From Geodermatophilus marinus (GTDB lineage: Bacteria; Actinomycetota; Actinomycetes; Mycobacteriales; Geodermatophilaceae): a DNA stretch of 64,000 nucleotides. Position 1 is the stretch's first letter, and every line of letters starts with the position of its first letter. The notes below the pieces were generated by a model. The model did no database searches. It was not told the DNA's origin and saw only the letters and a program-made list of their open reading frames with translations. The position numbers were made by a program, and so were the translations under genes. This document shows positions 24,362-33,215 of the stretch, in pieces. Location: contig NZ_QVQH01000007.1 in the NCBI RefSeq assembly GCF_003428645.1, positions 62,001-126,000 of the forward strand. The letters run 5' to 3'.

Positions 24362-25825
24362 GTGGCCGGCCCGCCCGCCGACGACCGGGTGCTCCGCGCG
24401 CTGGTCGACGTCTGCGCCGACGGGCTGGCGGTGACCGACCCGGCGGGCCGGCTGCTCGCCGTGAACGCGGCCGGTGCGGCGGTGCTCGGCGTCCCCGCCG
24501 GCGCCGTCCCCGTCGGCACCGTGCTGCCGTTCGCGGTGGGGCGGGGCCGGGTCGCCTGGAGGGCCCCGCACGGCCGGCGGCGGGACCTCGAGTACCGCGC
24601 CGACGCGCTGGGCGACGGCCGGGTCGCGGTCTGGTTCGCCGACGTCACCGGCTCCGTGCGCCAGCAGGAGCGGCTCACCGCGATCGTCCGGGCCGCGGCC
24701 TCGGTGGCCGACGCCGGGTCGCTGCGGGTCACCCTGGACGCGGTGGCGCGGGAGATCGCGATGACCGCCTCGATCGCCGCGGTGCAGATCCTGGCGCTGG
24801 ACGACCCGCGCGACGAGGTGCGGGTGCTGGGCATGGCCGGGTTCGGCGACGCCGCGGACTTCACCGCGCGGCTGGCGGCCTGCCGCGAGCGGGGGGCGGC
24901 GGTGCGGTTCACCGAGGCGCTCGACCGGCGGCGGGCGGTCGTCGTCCCGCACCGGCGGGCGGCGATCCTCGGCGACCCGCGGTGGGCGCCGCTGCACGAG
25001 ATCATGGCCCGTCCCGACTGGGACACCTTCGTCTCGATGCCGATGGTGGTGCGCGGCCGGGCGCTGGGCGTCATCAACGCCTACTACGTGCCGGGAGAGG
25101 ACCCCGGGCCCGGCTCGCTGGACTTCCTCGAGGCCATGGCCGGGTCGGCCGCCGTCGCGATCGACACCGCGGCGCTGCTGGCCCAGACCCGGTCGCGGGC
25201 GCAGTCCGACGAGCGCCGGCGCCTGGCCCGGGACCTGCACGACTCCGCCGTCCAGCAGGTGTTCTCGATGCGGATGCAGGCCGAGGCGCTGCGGGCCTCG
25301 CTGGAGCGGCCCGGGCCCGACCCGGCGGCGGTCCGCGCCGCCGCCGGGGAGCTGGCCGCGCTGGCGGCCAGCGCGCTGGCCGACCTGCGCGGGCTGGTCT
25401 TCGAGCTGCGGCCGCTGGACCTCGCCGAGCACGGGCTGGCCGAGGCGGTGCGCGCCCACGCCGCCGGCATGGAGGCCCGCACCGGCCTGGCGGTCGAGGT
25501 GGTCGCCGACGACCGCCGGGAGCCCGACGTCGAGGTGGACGTGCAGGAGGACCTGTACCGGATCGTCCAGGAGGCGCTGCACAACGTGGTGAAGCACGCG
25601 GGGGCGTCCGGGGTGCGGGTGGTGCTGGCCGCGCTGCCCGGCGGGGGCGCGCGGATCACGGTGGACGACGACGGCCGCGGCGCCGGGACACCGGCCGGCC
25701 CCGGGCGGCTGGGGCTGGTGTCGATGCGGGAGCGGGCCGAGCGCTGGGGCGGCCGGCTGGTCGCCGGTCCCCGCCCGGGCGGCGGCTGGCGGGTCGAGGT
25801 GGAGCTGCCCGGGGCGCCGCGGTGA
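24362..25825 (+). CDS. NarL-type sensor histidine kinase (PAS-GAF-HisKA_3)
   Basis: 487 aa, soluble, no membrane segments. PAS-like domain at ~10-100 (DGLAVTDPAGRLLAVNAAG), GAF domain ~110-275, dimerisation helix with phospho-acceptor His in ARDLHDSAVQQVFSMRM, then HATPase with EALHNVVKHA and DDDGRGAG. A cytoplasmic PAS/GAF sensor suggests an internal small-molecule or redox signal. GTG at 24362 chosen; SD weak, so translation may depend on mdlC. The partner regulator overlaps its stop. Confidence 0.85.
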   Translation: MAGPPADDRVLRALVDVCADGLAVTDPAGRLLAVNAAGAAVLGVPAGAVPVGTVLPFAVGRGRVAWRAPHGRRRDLEYRADALGDGRVAVWFADVTGSVRQQERLTAIVRAAASVADAGSLRVTLDAVAREIAMTASIAAVQILALDDPRDEVRVLGMAGFGDAADFTARLAACRERGAAVRFTEALDRRRAVVVPHRRAAILGDPRWAPLHEIMARPDWDTFVSMPMVVRGRALGVINAYYVPGEDPGPGSLDFLEAMAGSAAVAIDTAALLAQTRSRAQSDERRRLARDLHDSAVQQVFSMRMQAEALRASLERPGPDPAAVRAAAGELAALAASALADLRGLVFELRPLDLAEHGLAEAVRAHAAGMEARTGLAVEVVADDRREPDVEVDVQEDLYRIVQEALHNVVKHAGASGVRVVLAALPGGGARITVDDDGRGAGTPAGPGRLGLVSMRERAERWGGRLVAGPRPGGGWRVEVELPGAPR

Positions 25826-26481
25826 GCGGCATCGGGCTGGTGCTGGTCGACGACCACGCGGTGGTGCGCCGCGGCGTGCAGGCCTACCTCACCGCCGTCC
25901 CGGGGATGCGGGTGCTGGGGGAGGCCGCCGACGGGCAGGAGGCGGTGGAGCTGCTGGCGCGCCGGGCGGCGACCGGTGAACCGCTGCCCGACGTCGTCCT
26001 CATGGACCTGCAGATGCCCCGCGTGGACGGCGTCGCGGCGACCGCGGCGATCACCCGGGCGCACCCGTCGGTGCGGGTCGTCGTCCTCACCAGCTTCGGG
26101 GAGGCCGAGCGGGTGCACGCCGCGCTGGCCGCCGGGGCGGCCGGGTACGTGCTCAAGGACGCCGACCCCGCCGAGGTGGCCACCGCGGTCCGGGCGGCCG
26201 CCGCGGGGGAGGTGCACCTGGACGCCGCGGTCGCCCGGCAGCTCGCCCGCCGGATGGCCGCCCCCCGCGCCGGGCTCAGCGCCCTCACCGACCGGGAGCG
26301 CGAGGTGCTGGCGCTGGTCGCCCGGGGCCACTCGAACCGGGAGATCGCCGACCGGCTCGCGATCAGCGAGCGCACCGCCCGGACCCACGTGAGCAACGTG
26401 CTCGGCAAGCTGCAACTGGCCAGCCGCACCCAGGCCGCGCTGCTGGCCATCAAGGAAGGCCTGGTCCCCCCACCGGGCTGA
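25822..26481 (+). CDS. NarL/LuxR-family response regulator
   Basis: 219 aa. Receiver domain with acidic pair VDDH, phospho-Asp in VVLMDLQMP, Thr in VLTSF and Lys in VLKDADP. C-terminal LuxR helix-turn-helix: LTDREREVLALVARGHSNREIADRLAISERTARTHVSNVLGKL. GTGA overlap with the kinase gene. Likely targets are mdlC and/or the Rieske operon that starts 222 bases downstream; two GCGACATC direct repeats lie in that gap. Confidence 0.88.
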   Translation: MSGIGLVLVDDHAVVRRGVQAYLTAVPGMRVLGEAADGQEAVELLARRAATGEPLPDVVLMDLQMPRVDGVAATAAITRAHPSVRVVVLTSFGEAERVHAALAAGAAGYVLKDADPAEVATAVRAAAAGEVHLDAAVARQLARRMAAPRAGLSALTDREREVLALVARGHSNREIADRLAISERTARTHVSNVLGKLQLASRTQAALLAIKEGLVPPPG

Positions 26482-26555
26482 CGGCGGTCGCGGCGCCGGC
26501 GGCACCGCCGAGCACCGGCCACGGTCCGGGGCGCGGGTGCCGTCCCCGGCCGACC

Positions 26556-26586
26556 GCGACATCCGACGTAGGCCGGTGGCGACATC
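26556..26586. promoter_or_regulatory. direct repeat GCGACATC before the Rieske operon
   Basis: GCGACATC at 26556-26563 and 26579-26586 are 23 bases apart, about two helical turns, 31 bases upstream of a TACCGT -10-like hexamer at 26617-26622. A dimeric activator such as the adjacent response regulator could bind. The rest of 26482-26703 shows nothing coding. Confidence 0.35.
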
Positions 26587-26703
26587 GCGCCGATCCGCGG
26601 GTGCGCGCACGATGCCTACCGTGACGTGAGCGCGGTCACCGCCCGCGCCCGTCGTCGCGGGACCGGCCCGGCGACCCCGACACCGGCGGCAGGAGGCTGC
26701 GAG

Positions 26704-27822
26704 ATGAGCGCCAACCCGATCGTCATGGACGGCTGGTACATCGGCGCCTGGACCGACGAGGTCGGCCGCACCCTGCTGCAGCGCTGGATCTGCGGCCGGC
26801 CGGTGTGCTTCTACCGGCTCTCCGACGGCACCGCGAACGCCGTCGAGGACCGCTGCCCGCACCGCCGCTACCCGCTGTCCCTGGGCAGGCTGGGCGACGA
26901 CGACGTCATCACCTGCAACTACCACGGTTACCGGATCGACGGGCAGGGGACCTGCGTCGGCGTGGCCGAGCAGCCCGACGTCCCCAGGAACGCGCGGGTG
27001 CACCGCTTCCCGGTCGTCGAGCGGCACGGCGTGGTGTGGATCTGGCCCGGCGACCCCGACCGGGCCGACCCCGCCGACGTCCCCGACCTCCCCTGGCTGG
27101 CCGACGAGGGCTGGACCCACGTCAAGGGCATGGTGCCGCTCAAGGCCCGCCAGGTCCTGCTGGTCGAGAACCTGCTCGACCTCACGCACGAGACGTTCCT
27201 GCACCCCACCTCGATCGGCAACGCCGCGGTCGCCGCCACCCCGATCGAGGTCGTGGGGGAGGGCAACCGGGTGTCGTTCATCCGGCACATGATCGGCATC
27301 GAGGCGCCGCCGTTCTACCGGTCCTCGATGGGGGTCACCACCGACATCGACCGCTGGCAGGACGGCGACTTCTTCGCCCCGGGCACGTTCGTCCTCAACA
27401 TCCGGATCGCCCCCACCGGCACGGAGGAGCCCGAGGGCTTCCACATGAAGGTCTTCTACGGGATGACCCCGGCCACGGCGACGGAGACGCACGACTTCTT
27501 CGCCCTCGGCCGGGACTACCGGATCGAGGACCGGGAGCTGTCGGAGTTCCAGCTCGCGCAGCAGCTGGCGGTCATGCAGGAGGACATCGACGCCCTGGAG
27601 GTGCAGGAGGTCATGGTCGCCACCGACCCGGGGATGGTCGAGTCCAGCATCCGGTCCGACGTCGCCGGCATCCGCGGCCGCCGGCTGCTGGACAAGATGG
27701 TCAAGGCCGAGGCCGCCGCCCGCGGGGAGGCCCCGGCCCGGCCGGCGAGGCCGCAGCGCCCCGCGGCCGCCGCCGGCGGGCAGGCGCCGGCCGCCCGCCC
27801 CGAGCCGGCGCGGCAGGCATGA
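26704..27822 (+). CDS. Rieske oxygenase, VanA-like (vanillate O-demethylase oxygenase type)
   Basis: 372 aa. Rieske [2Fe-2S] motif CPHRRYPLSLG then CNYHGYRIDG. The catalytic domain has NLLDLTHETFLHPTSIGN with the 2-His-1-carboxylate iron ligands as in VanA. The size and single-subunit character fit aromatic-ether demethylases. The last ~45 residues are an Ala/Pro/Arg-rich tail not part of the fold. No VanB-type reductase is next to it, so electrons must come from elsewhere. ATG at 26704; its stop overlaps the next start as ATGA. Product of such a reaction (protocatechuate from vanillate) is the substrate of the LigAB pair at the operon end. Confidence 0.78.
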   Translation: MSANPIVMDGWYIGAWTDEVGRTLLQRWICGRPVCFYRLSDGTANAVEDRCPHRRYPLSLGRLGDDDVITCNYHGYRIDGQGTCVGVAEQPDVPRNARVHRFPVVERHGVVWIWPGDPDRADPADVPDLPWLADEGWTHVKGMVPLKARQVLLVENLLDLTHETFLHPTSIGNAAVAATPIEVVGEGNRVSFIRHMIGIEAPPFYRSSMGVTTDIDRWQDGDFFAPGTFVLNIRIAPTGTEEPEGFHMKVFYGMTPATATETHDFFALGRDYRIEDRELSEFQLAQQLAVMQEDIDALEVQEVMVATDPGMVESSIRSDVAGIRGRRLLDKMVKAEAAARGEAPARPARPQRPAAAAGGQAPAARPEPARQA

Positions 27823-28523
27823 GCACCTTCGTCCTCGTCCACGGGGCCTGGCACGGCGGCTGGTGCTGGGACCGCGTCGCCCCGCTGCTGCGCGCGGCCG
27901 GCCACGACGTGCACACCCCCACCCTCACCGGGCTGTCGGAGCGGGCGCACCTGCTCGCGCCCACCGTCGGGCTCGACACCCACGTCGAGGACGTCGTCCG
28001 GCTGCTCGACGTCCTCGGCCTGCGTGACGTCGTCCTCGTCGGGCACAGCTACGCCGGGCAGGTCGTCACCGGCGTCGCCGACCGGCGGCCGGACGCGCTC
28101 GCGCGGCGGGTCTACCTCGACGCCTTCGTCGGCGAGGACGGCGAGGCCGCCCGCGACCTGCTGCCCGAGCAGGTCGAGCACCACTGGGCGGAGTCGGCCG
28201 AGCAGCAGGGCTTCGGCTGGCTGGTCCCGGTGCGCAAGCTCTCGGTGCTCGGGGTGACCGACCAGGCCGACGTCGACTGGCTCACGCCGAAGCTCACCCC
28301 GCACCCGTGGAAGACCTACACCGACCCGCTGCGGCTCACCGGGGCCGCCGGGCGGGTGCCGGCCGCGTTCGTCGAGTGCGTGACCTGGATGCGGGTGTTC
28401 GCCGCCCAGGCCGAGCGGGCCCGCGCCCGGGGCTGGCCGGTGCACGAGCTCGACACCGGGCACGAGGCGATGGTGACCGCGCCCAAGGCGCTGGCCGACG
28501 TCCTGCTCGAGATCGCCCGCTGA
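27819..28523 (+). CDS. alpha/beta hydrolase (EstC-like)
   Basis: 234 aa. HGAWHGGWCWDRVAPLL oxyanion motif, nucleophile elbow GHSYAG, and HELDTGHEAMVTAPK at the end with the catalytic His. This subfamily includes small esterases and plant hydroxynitrile lyase or methylesterase relatives. In this operon, between a demethylase and a ring-cleavage dioxygenase, it may hydrolyse an aromatic ester or a ring-fission product; that is inference. ATGA overlap with the oxygenase gene. Confidence 0.75.
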   Translation: MSTFVLVHGAWHGGWCWDRVAPLLRAAGHDVHTPTLTGLSERAHLLAPTVGLDTHVEDVVRLLDVLGLRDVVLVGHSYAGQVVTGVADRRPDALARRVYLDAFVGEDGEAARDLLPEQVEHHWAESAEQQGFGWLVPVRKLSVLGVTDQADVDWLTPKLTPHPWKTYTDPLRLTGAAGRVPAAFVECVTWMRVFAAQAERARARGWPVHELDTGHEAMVTAPKALADVLLEIAR

Positions 28524-28548
28524 CCGCCCCCCGACCCCTGGAGGACCC

Positions 28549-28823
28549 GTGGAGTTCCTCGTCCGCTCCGAGAACCGCCTGCCGCCGGAGACGCCGGCCG
28601 AGCGCCGCGAGGAGCTGCGCGCCGCCGAGCGGGCCCGGGCCGTGGAGCTGCGCGCCGCCGGGGTGCTCAAGCGGCTCTGGCGGGTGCCGGGCCGCAACGC
28701 CACCATCGGCCTCTACGAGGCCCCGGACGCCGCCGCCCTCCACGACGCGCTGGTCTCGCTGCCGATGTCGCCGTGGCTGGACGTGCACGTCGAGGCCCTC
28801 GCCCAGCACCCGCAGGAGCGGAC

Positions 28824-28827
<4 letters not shown>
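28549..28827 (+). CDS. muconolactone isomerase-family protein
   Basis: 92 aa, the CatC length. MEFLVRSENRLP, LKRLWRVPGRNATIGLYEAPDAAALHDALVSLPMSPWLDVHVEALAQHPQ match the CatC ferredoxin-like barrel. In the beta-ketoadipate pathway CatC isomerises muconolactone, but no catA or catB is nearby and the neighbours encode a meta-cleavage dioxygenase, so the substrate may be a different lactone or enol. GTG start with GGAGG. Overlaps the next small gene by GTGA. Confidence 0.8.
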
Positions 28828-29022
<195 letters not shown>

Positions 29023-29033
<11 letters not shown>

Positions 29034-29412
29034 CACGCCGGCCGGCAGCCGGTTCGACCTGCCGGGGACGCCGGTCTTCGACGGGCAGACCAGCCGCCGC
29101 GGCCTGCGGATGAACAAGATGTTCATGAGCCTGCGGTCGGAGGCCAACCGCACGCGCTTCCTCGCCGACGAGGCCGGCTACTGCCGCGAGTTCGGCCTCA
29201 CGCCGGAGCAGGAGCGCGCCGTCCTCGACCGGGACTGGCAGGCGATGATCGACCTCGGCGGGAGCATCTTCTACGTCTACAAGCTGGCCGTGATGGACGG
29301 CCGGTCCATGCAGTACCTCGGCGGTGTGTTCACCGGCATGACCGAGGAGGAGTTCGTGGCGGCCATGCGGGCCGGCGGGCGACGCGACACGGGAGGACGG
29401 CGGGATGGCTGA
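29023..29412 (+). CDS. ligA: LigA-like protocatechuate 4,5-dioxygenase alpha subunit
   Basis: 129 aa. Core LRMNKMFMSLRSEANRTRFLADEAGYCREFGLTPEQERAVLDRD and then DLGGSIFYVYKLAVMDGRSMQYLGGVFTGMTEEEF is the LigA fold that caps the beta subunit active site. A ~28-residue N-terminal extension carries SRFDLPGTPVFDG. Overlaps the beta-subunit gene by eight bases, as expected for a two-subunit enzyme. Confidence 0.82.
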
Positions 29413-30262
29413 GGTGGTCTGGGGTCTGGCGACCTCGCACGTGCCCTCGATCGGGGCGGCCATGGACCGCGGGAAGACCGAGGACCCGAACTGGAAGGCG
29501 CTGTTCGACGGCTACGCCCCGGCCCGCGCCTGGCTGGCCGAGCACCGCCCCGACGTGGCGGTCGTCGTCTACAACGACCACGCCAACGGCATCGACCTCG
29601 ACGTCGTCCCGACCTTCGCGATCGGCACCGCCGAGCACTACCCGGTCGCCGACGAGGGCTTCGGCCGGCGGCCGGTGCCCGACGTGGTGGGGGACGCCGA
29701 CCTGTCGCTGCACCTGCTGGAGAGCCTGGTCGACGAGGGCTTCGACCTGACCGTCTTCCAGGAGCTGGACGTCGACCACGGCCTCACCGTGCCCCTGTCG
29801 GTGTGGACGCCGGACCCCGGCGAGGCCTGGCCGTGCCCGGTGGTGCCGCTGCTGGTCAACGTCATCCAGTACCCGCAGCCCACCGCCGCCCGCTGCTACG
29901 CCCTCGGCCAGGCGCTGGGCCGCGCGATCCGCAGCTACCCGGAGGACCAGAAGGTGGCCCTGCTGGGCACCGGCGGCATGTCCCACCAGCTGGCCGGGGC
30001 GCGGGCCGGGTTCATCAACCCCGAGTTCGACGCCATGTGGATGGAGGCGATCGAGACCGACCCGGCGCGCCTGGCCGCGCTGTCCCGCGAGGAGCTGATC
30101 CGCCAGGCCGGGTCGGAGGGCATCGAGCTGATCATGTGGCTGATCATGCGCGGGGCGATGGACGAGCGGATCACCAAGGTGCACAGCTCCTACTTCGTGC
30201 CGGCGTCCAACACCGCCGCGGGGATCGCGCTGTTCGACAACCGGGCGCCCCAGCCGGCCTGA
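29405..30262 (+). CDS. ligB: LigB-like protocatechuate 4,5-dioxygenase beta subunit
   Basis: 285 aa class III extradiol dioxygenase. Iron ligands His12 (ATSHVPSIG) and His59 (YNDHANGI), and the catalytic-base His in GTGGMSHQLAG, are in the LigB positions; an acidic C-terminal helix supplies the Glu ligand. It opens protocatechuate or a related catechol at the 4,5 (meta) bond. Gallate or methylgallate are alternatives. Last gene of the operon starting at 26704; a palindromic terminator follows at 30313. Downstream lig steps (dehydrogenase, hydratase, aldolase) are not in the window. Confidence 0.83.
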   Translation: MAEVVWGLATSHVPSIGAAMDRGKTEDPNWKALFDGYAPARAWLAEHRPDVAVVVYNDHANGIDLDVVPTFAIGTAEHYPVADEGFGRRPVPDVVGDADLSLHLLESLVDEGFDLTVFQELDVDHGLTVPLSVWTPDPGEAWPCPVVPLLVNVIQYPQPTAARCYALGQALGRAIRSYPEDQKVALLGTGGMSHQLAGARAGFINPEFDAMWMEAIETDPARLAALSREELIRQAGSEGIELIMWLIMRGAMDERITKVHSSYFVPASNTAAGIALFDNRAPQPA

Positions 30263-30312
30263 GCCCGGCCGCAGCGGGGGCGTCCGGGCGCGGCTGCATC
30301 CCGGGGTCCGTC

Positions 30313-30354
30313 GTCCTACGTCTCTGAGTGCAGGTGCACTCAGAGACGTAGGAC
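30313..30354. terminator. 20-bp perfect palindrome (family copy 3)
   Basis: Arms 30313-30332 and 30335-30354 around GG; core GTCCTACGTC with TGAGTGCA, as in the copies at 13469 and 35374. Lies between convergent ligB and the NIPSNAP-like gene, fitting a bidirectional terminator. Confidence 0.6.
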
Positions 30355-30403
30355 CCGCGAGGGGGACGTCGCCCGGCCCGCGCGACCCCGCCCGGCCCGG
30401 GGC

Positions 30404-30703
30404 TCAGCCGACCCGGGAGACGAACGAGTTGAGCTGGCCGGTGACGCAGCCGGGGAAGGTCTCGAACGCCCGAGCCCGCTCGGGGGAGGCGTTGTAGACC
30501 TCCTCGACCGCGCGGAACCCGGCCTCGTCGCCGTCGTGCTCCACCGCCCACACGAACGCGTCGTTCGGCTCGTCGGCGAACGCGGCGACCACCCGGAACC
30601 CGAACGACGCCCGCACCGGCAGCAGGGTCGGGAACCAGGCGAGGAAGTCGGCCATCCGGCCCGGCTCGATGGTGTAGCGGCGCAGCTGCACGGTCGTGGT
30701 CAC
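30404..30703 (-). CDS. NIPSNAP-family small protein
   Basis: 99 aa. VQLRRYTIEPGRMADFLAWFPTLLPVRASFGFRVVAAFADEPNDAFVWAVEHDGDEAGFRAVEEVYNAS is a single NIPSNAP/dimeric alpha-beta barrel unit. Such proteins often accompany catabolic genes but rarely have a known reaction. GTG at 30703 is used; the frame extends six codons further without a good SD. Confidence 0.7.
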   Translation of the reverse strand: MTTTVQLRRYTIEPGRMADFLAWFPTLLPVRASFGFRVVAAFADEPNDAFVWAVEHDGDEAGFRAVEEVYNASPERARAFETFPGCVTGQLNSFVSRVG

Positions 30704-30783
30704 CGGGGCAGTGTCGCGCACCCGGTCCGGCGCGGCGGACGGCGTGGTTGGCTGGCCCCCCGCCCGCCGTCGAAGGGACCGCC

Positions 30784-31560
30784 ATGCCCGTCCTGCCCGA
30801 GCTCGCCGCCGCCCTCGCCGGTGGCCGGATCGAGGTCGTCGACCTCACCGCGCCGCTGTCGTCGGGGACGCCGGTCATCGCGCTGCCGGAGCAGTTCGCC
30901 CAGACCGCCCGGTTCGAGCTGACCGAGCTCTCCCGCTACGACGACCGCGGGCCGGCCTGGTACTGGAACGACATCCGCACCGGCGAGCACACCGGGACCC
31001 ACCTCGACGCGCCGAACCACTGGGTGACCGGCCGGGACGGCGAGGACGTCGCGTCCATCGCCCCCGCCCGGCTGGTGGGGCCGGCCGCCGTCCTGGACCT
31101 CTCCGCCGAGGCCGCCGCCGACCCCGACTTCCTGCTCGAGGTCGACCACGTGCGCGCCTGGGAGGCCGAGCACGGCCCGCTCCCCGAGGGCGGCTGGCTG
31201 CTCTACCGCACCGGGTGGGACGCCCGCAGCGACTCCCAGGAGCGGTTCGTCAACGCCGACGAGAGCGGGCCGCACACCCCCGGGGTCTCGCCGGCGTGCG
31301 CCCGCTGGCTGGCCGAGGAGGCCCCGGTCGTCGGCCTGGGCGTCGAGACCGTCGGCACCGACGCCGGCGCCGCGGGCGGCTTCGACCCGCCCTTCCCGTG
31401 CCACGCCGCGCTCATGGGCAGCGGCAGGTACGGCCTCACCCAGCTGCGCAACCTGGCCCTGCTCCCGCCGACCGGCGCGGTGCTCGTCGCCGCCCCGCTG
31501 CCGATCGTCGGCGGGTCCGGGTCGCCGGCGCGGGTGCTGGCGCTCGTCGAGCGGGGCTGA
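30784..31560 (+). CDS. cyclase-family metal hydrolase (kynurenine formamidase-like)
   Basis: 258 aa. The metal-binding signature HTGTHLDAPNHW, preceded by WYWNDIRTGE, and the later HTPGVSPACARWLAEE and VGLGVETVGTD are typical of the cyclase/formamidase fold. Kynurenine formamidase (KynB) leads toward anthranilate, which would suit the aminobenzoate block, but the family also contains isatin hydrolase and others. Three bases separate it from the ThDP enzyme gene. ATG start with AAGGGA upstream. Confidence 0.72.
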   Translation: MPVLPELAAALAGGRIEVVDLTAPLSSGTPVIALPEQFAQTARFELTELSRYDDRGPAWYWNDIRTGEHTGTHLDAPNHWVTGRDGEDVASIAPARLVGPAAVLDLSAEAAADPDFLLEVDHVRAWEAEHGPLPEGGWLLYRTGWDARSDSQERFVNADESGPHTPGVSPACARWLAEEAPVVGLGVETVGTDAGAAGGFDPPFPCHAALMGSGRYGLTQLRNLALLPPTGAVLVAAPLPIVGGSGSPARVLALVERG

Positions 31561-31563
31561 GCG

Positions 31564-33192
31564 GTGGCGACGGTCGCCGAGGCGGTCGGCGCCGCGCTGG
31601 TCCGGCACGGTGCGGACACCGTGTTCGGCGTGGTGGGCTCGGGCAACTTCGCCGTCACCAACGCCATGGTGGCCGCCGGGGCCCGGTTCGTCGCCGCGCG
31701 GCACGAGGGCGGCGCGGCCACGATGGCCGACGCCTACGCGCGGGCCAGCGGCACCCCGGGCGTGCTCAGCGTGCACCAGGGGTGCGGCCTGACCAACGCC
31801 CTCACCGGCATCACCGAGGCCGCCAAGAGCCGCACCCCGCTGGTCGTCCTGGCCGCCGAGGCGACCTCGCCGCTGTCCAACTTCGCCGTCGACCAGGCCG
31901 GCCTGGCGGCGGCGGTCGGCGCGGTGCCGCGGCGGGTCTCCTCGGCGGCGACGGCGCTGGAGGACGTCGCCGCGGCGGTCGCGACCGCGGTGGGCGAGCG
32001 CCGCACCGTGCTGCTCAACCTGCCCCTCGACGTGCAGGTGGACGACGTCCCGCACGGCGCCACCGACCCGGTGGTGCCGGCGCCGGCGCTGCCGGCCCCG
32101 GCCGCGGCCGACGTCGACCGGCTGGCCGCCGTGCTGCAGACCGCCGCCCGCCCGGTGTTCGTCGCCGGCCGCGGCGCCCGGCACGCCCGCGCGGCGCTCG
32201 AGGAGCTCGCCGACCGGTGCGGAGCCCTCCTCGCCACCTCGGCGGTCGCCCGCGGGTTGTTCGCCGGCAACCCGTGGTCGCTGGGCACCTCCGGCGGCTT
32301 CGCCTCGCCGCTGGCCGCCGAGCTGATCCGGGAGGCGGACCTGCTCGTCGCCTGGGGCTGCTCGCTGACCATGTGGACCACCCGGCACGGCCGGCTGGTC
32401 GGCCCGGGCACCCGGGTGGCGCAGGTGGACCTCGAGCCGGGGGCGATCGGCCGCAACCAGCCGGCGGACACCGGCGTGGTGGGCGACGTCCGGCGGACGG
32501 CAGAGGCGGTGGGCGCCGTCCTCGGGACGACGTGCCCCGGCTACCGCTCCCCGGAGCTCGCCGACCGCCTGGCCGCCGGGGTGCGCTGGCGCGACGTCCC
32601 CTTCACCCCGGCGGCGCACGCCGACCGGATCGACCCGCGCACCCTCACCACCGCCCTCGACGACCTGCTGCCCGAGCAGCGGCTGGTGGCGGTGGACTCC
32701 GGCAACTTCATGGGCTACCCCAGCGCCTTCCTCGACGTCCCCGACGCCGACGGGTCGGTGTTCACCCAGGCCTTCCAGTCGGTCGGCCTCGGCCTGGCCA
32801 CCGCCATCGGGGCCGCGCTGGCCCGGCCGGACCGGCTGACCGTGGCCGCCCTCGGCGACGGCGGTGCGCTCATGGGCGCCTCGGAGCTGGAGACCGTGGT
32901 GCGGCTCGGGCTGCCCCTGGTCGTGGTGGTCTACGACGACGCCGCCTACGGCGCCGAGGTGCACCACTTCGGGCCCGACGGGCACCCGCTCGACACGGTG
33001 CGCTTCCCGGACGCCGACCTCGCCGCCGTCGCCCGCGGGCACGGGTTCGAGGCGCACGTCGTGCGGGCCGAGCGCGACCTCGAGCCGGTGGCGCGCTGGC
33101 TGGCCGGCCCGCGGTCCCGGCCGCTGCTCCTCGACGCCAAGGTGGCCGCCGACGAGCCGTCGTGGTGGCTGGCCGAGGCCTTCGGCCACTGA
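31564..33192 (+). CDS. ThDP-dependent enzyme (acetolactate synthase/benzoylformate decarboxylase superfamily)
   Basis: 542 aa, three ThDP-fold domains. Catalytic Glu in VAARHEGGAATMADAYAR; central domain LAAVLQTAARPVFVAGRGARHARAALEEL. The cofactor motif is GDGGALMGASELE ending in VVYDDAAYG, where most family members have Asn instead of Asp-Asp. It lacks the MdlC histidines, so it is not a second benzoylformate decarboxylase. The upstream cyclase gene is translationally close, suggesting one pathway on a 2-oxo acid. GTG start. Confidence 0.72.
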   Translation: MATVAEAVGAALVRHGADTVFGVVGSGNFAVTNAMVAAGARFVAARHEGGAATMADAYARASGTPGVLSVHQGCGLTNALTGITEAAKSRTPLVVLAAEATSPLSNFAVDQAGLAAAVGAVPRRVSSAATALEDVAAAVATAVGERRTVLLNLPLDVQVDDVPHGATDPVVPAPALPAPAAADVDRLAAVLQTAARPVFVAGRGARHARAALEELADRCGALLATSAVARGLFAGNPWSLGTSGGFASPLAAELIREADLLVAWGCSLTMWTTRHGRLVGPGTRVAQVDLEPGAIGRNQPADTGVVGDVRRTAEAVGAVLGTTCPGYRSPELADRLAAGVRWRDVPFTPAAHADRIDPRTLTTALDDLLPEQRLVAVDSGNFMGYPSAFLDVPDADGSVFTQAFQSVGLGLATAIGAALARPDRLTVAALGDGGALMGASELETVVRLGLPLVVVVYDDAAYGAEVHHFGPDGHPLDTVRFPDADLAAVARGHGFEAHVVRAERDLEPVARWLAGPRSRPLLLDAKVAADEPSWWLAEAFGH

Positions 33193-33215
33193 CCCGCGGC
33201 TCCGGCGGGGGCGGG

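Noticed and set aside
31564-33192. Second benzoylformate decarboxylase
   Set aside because: It lacks the MdlC Ser/His/His active-site set and has Asp-Asp at the ThDP site.
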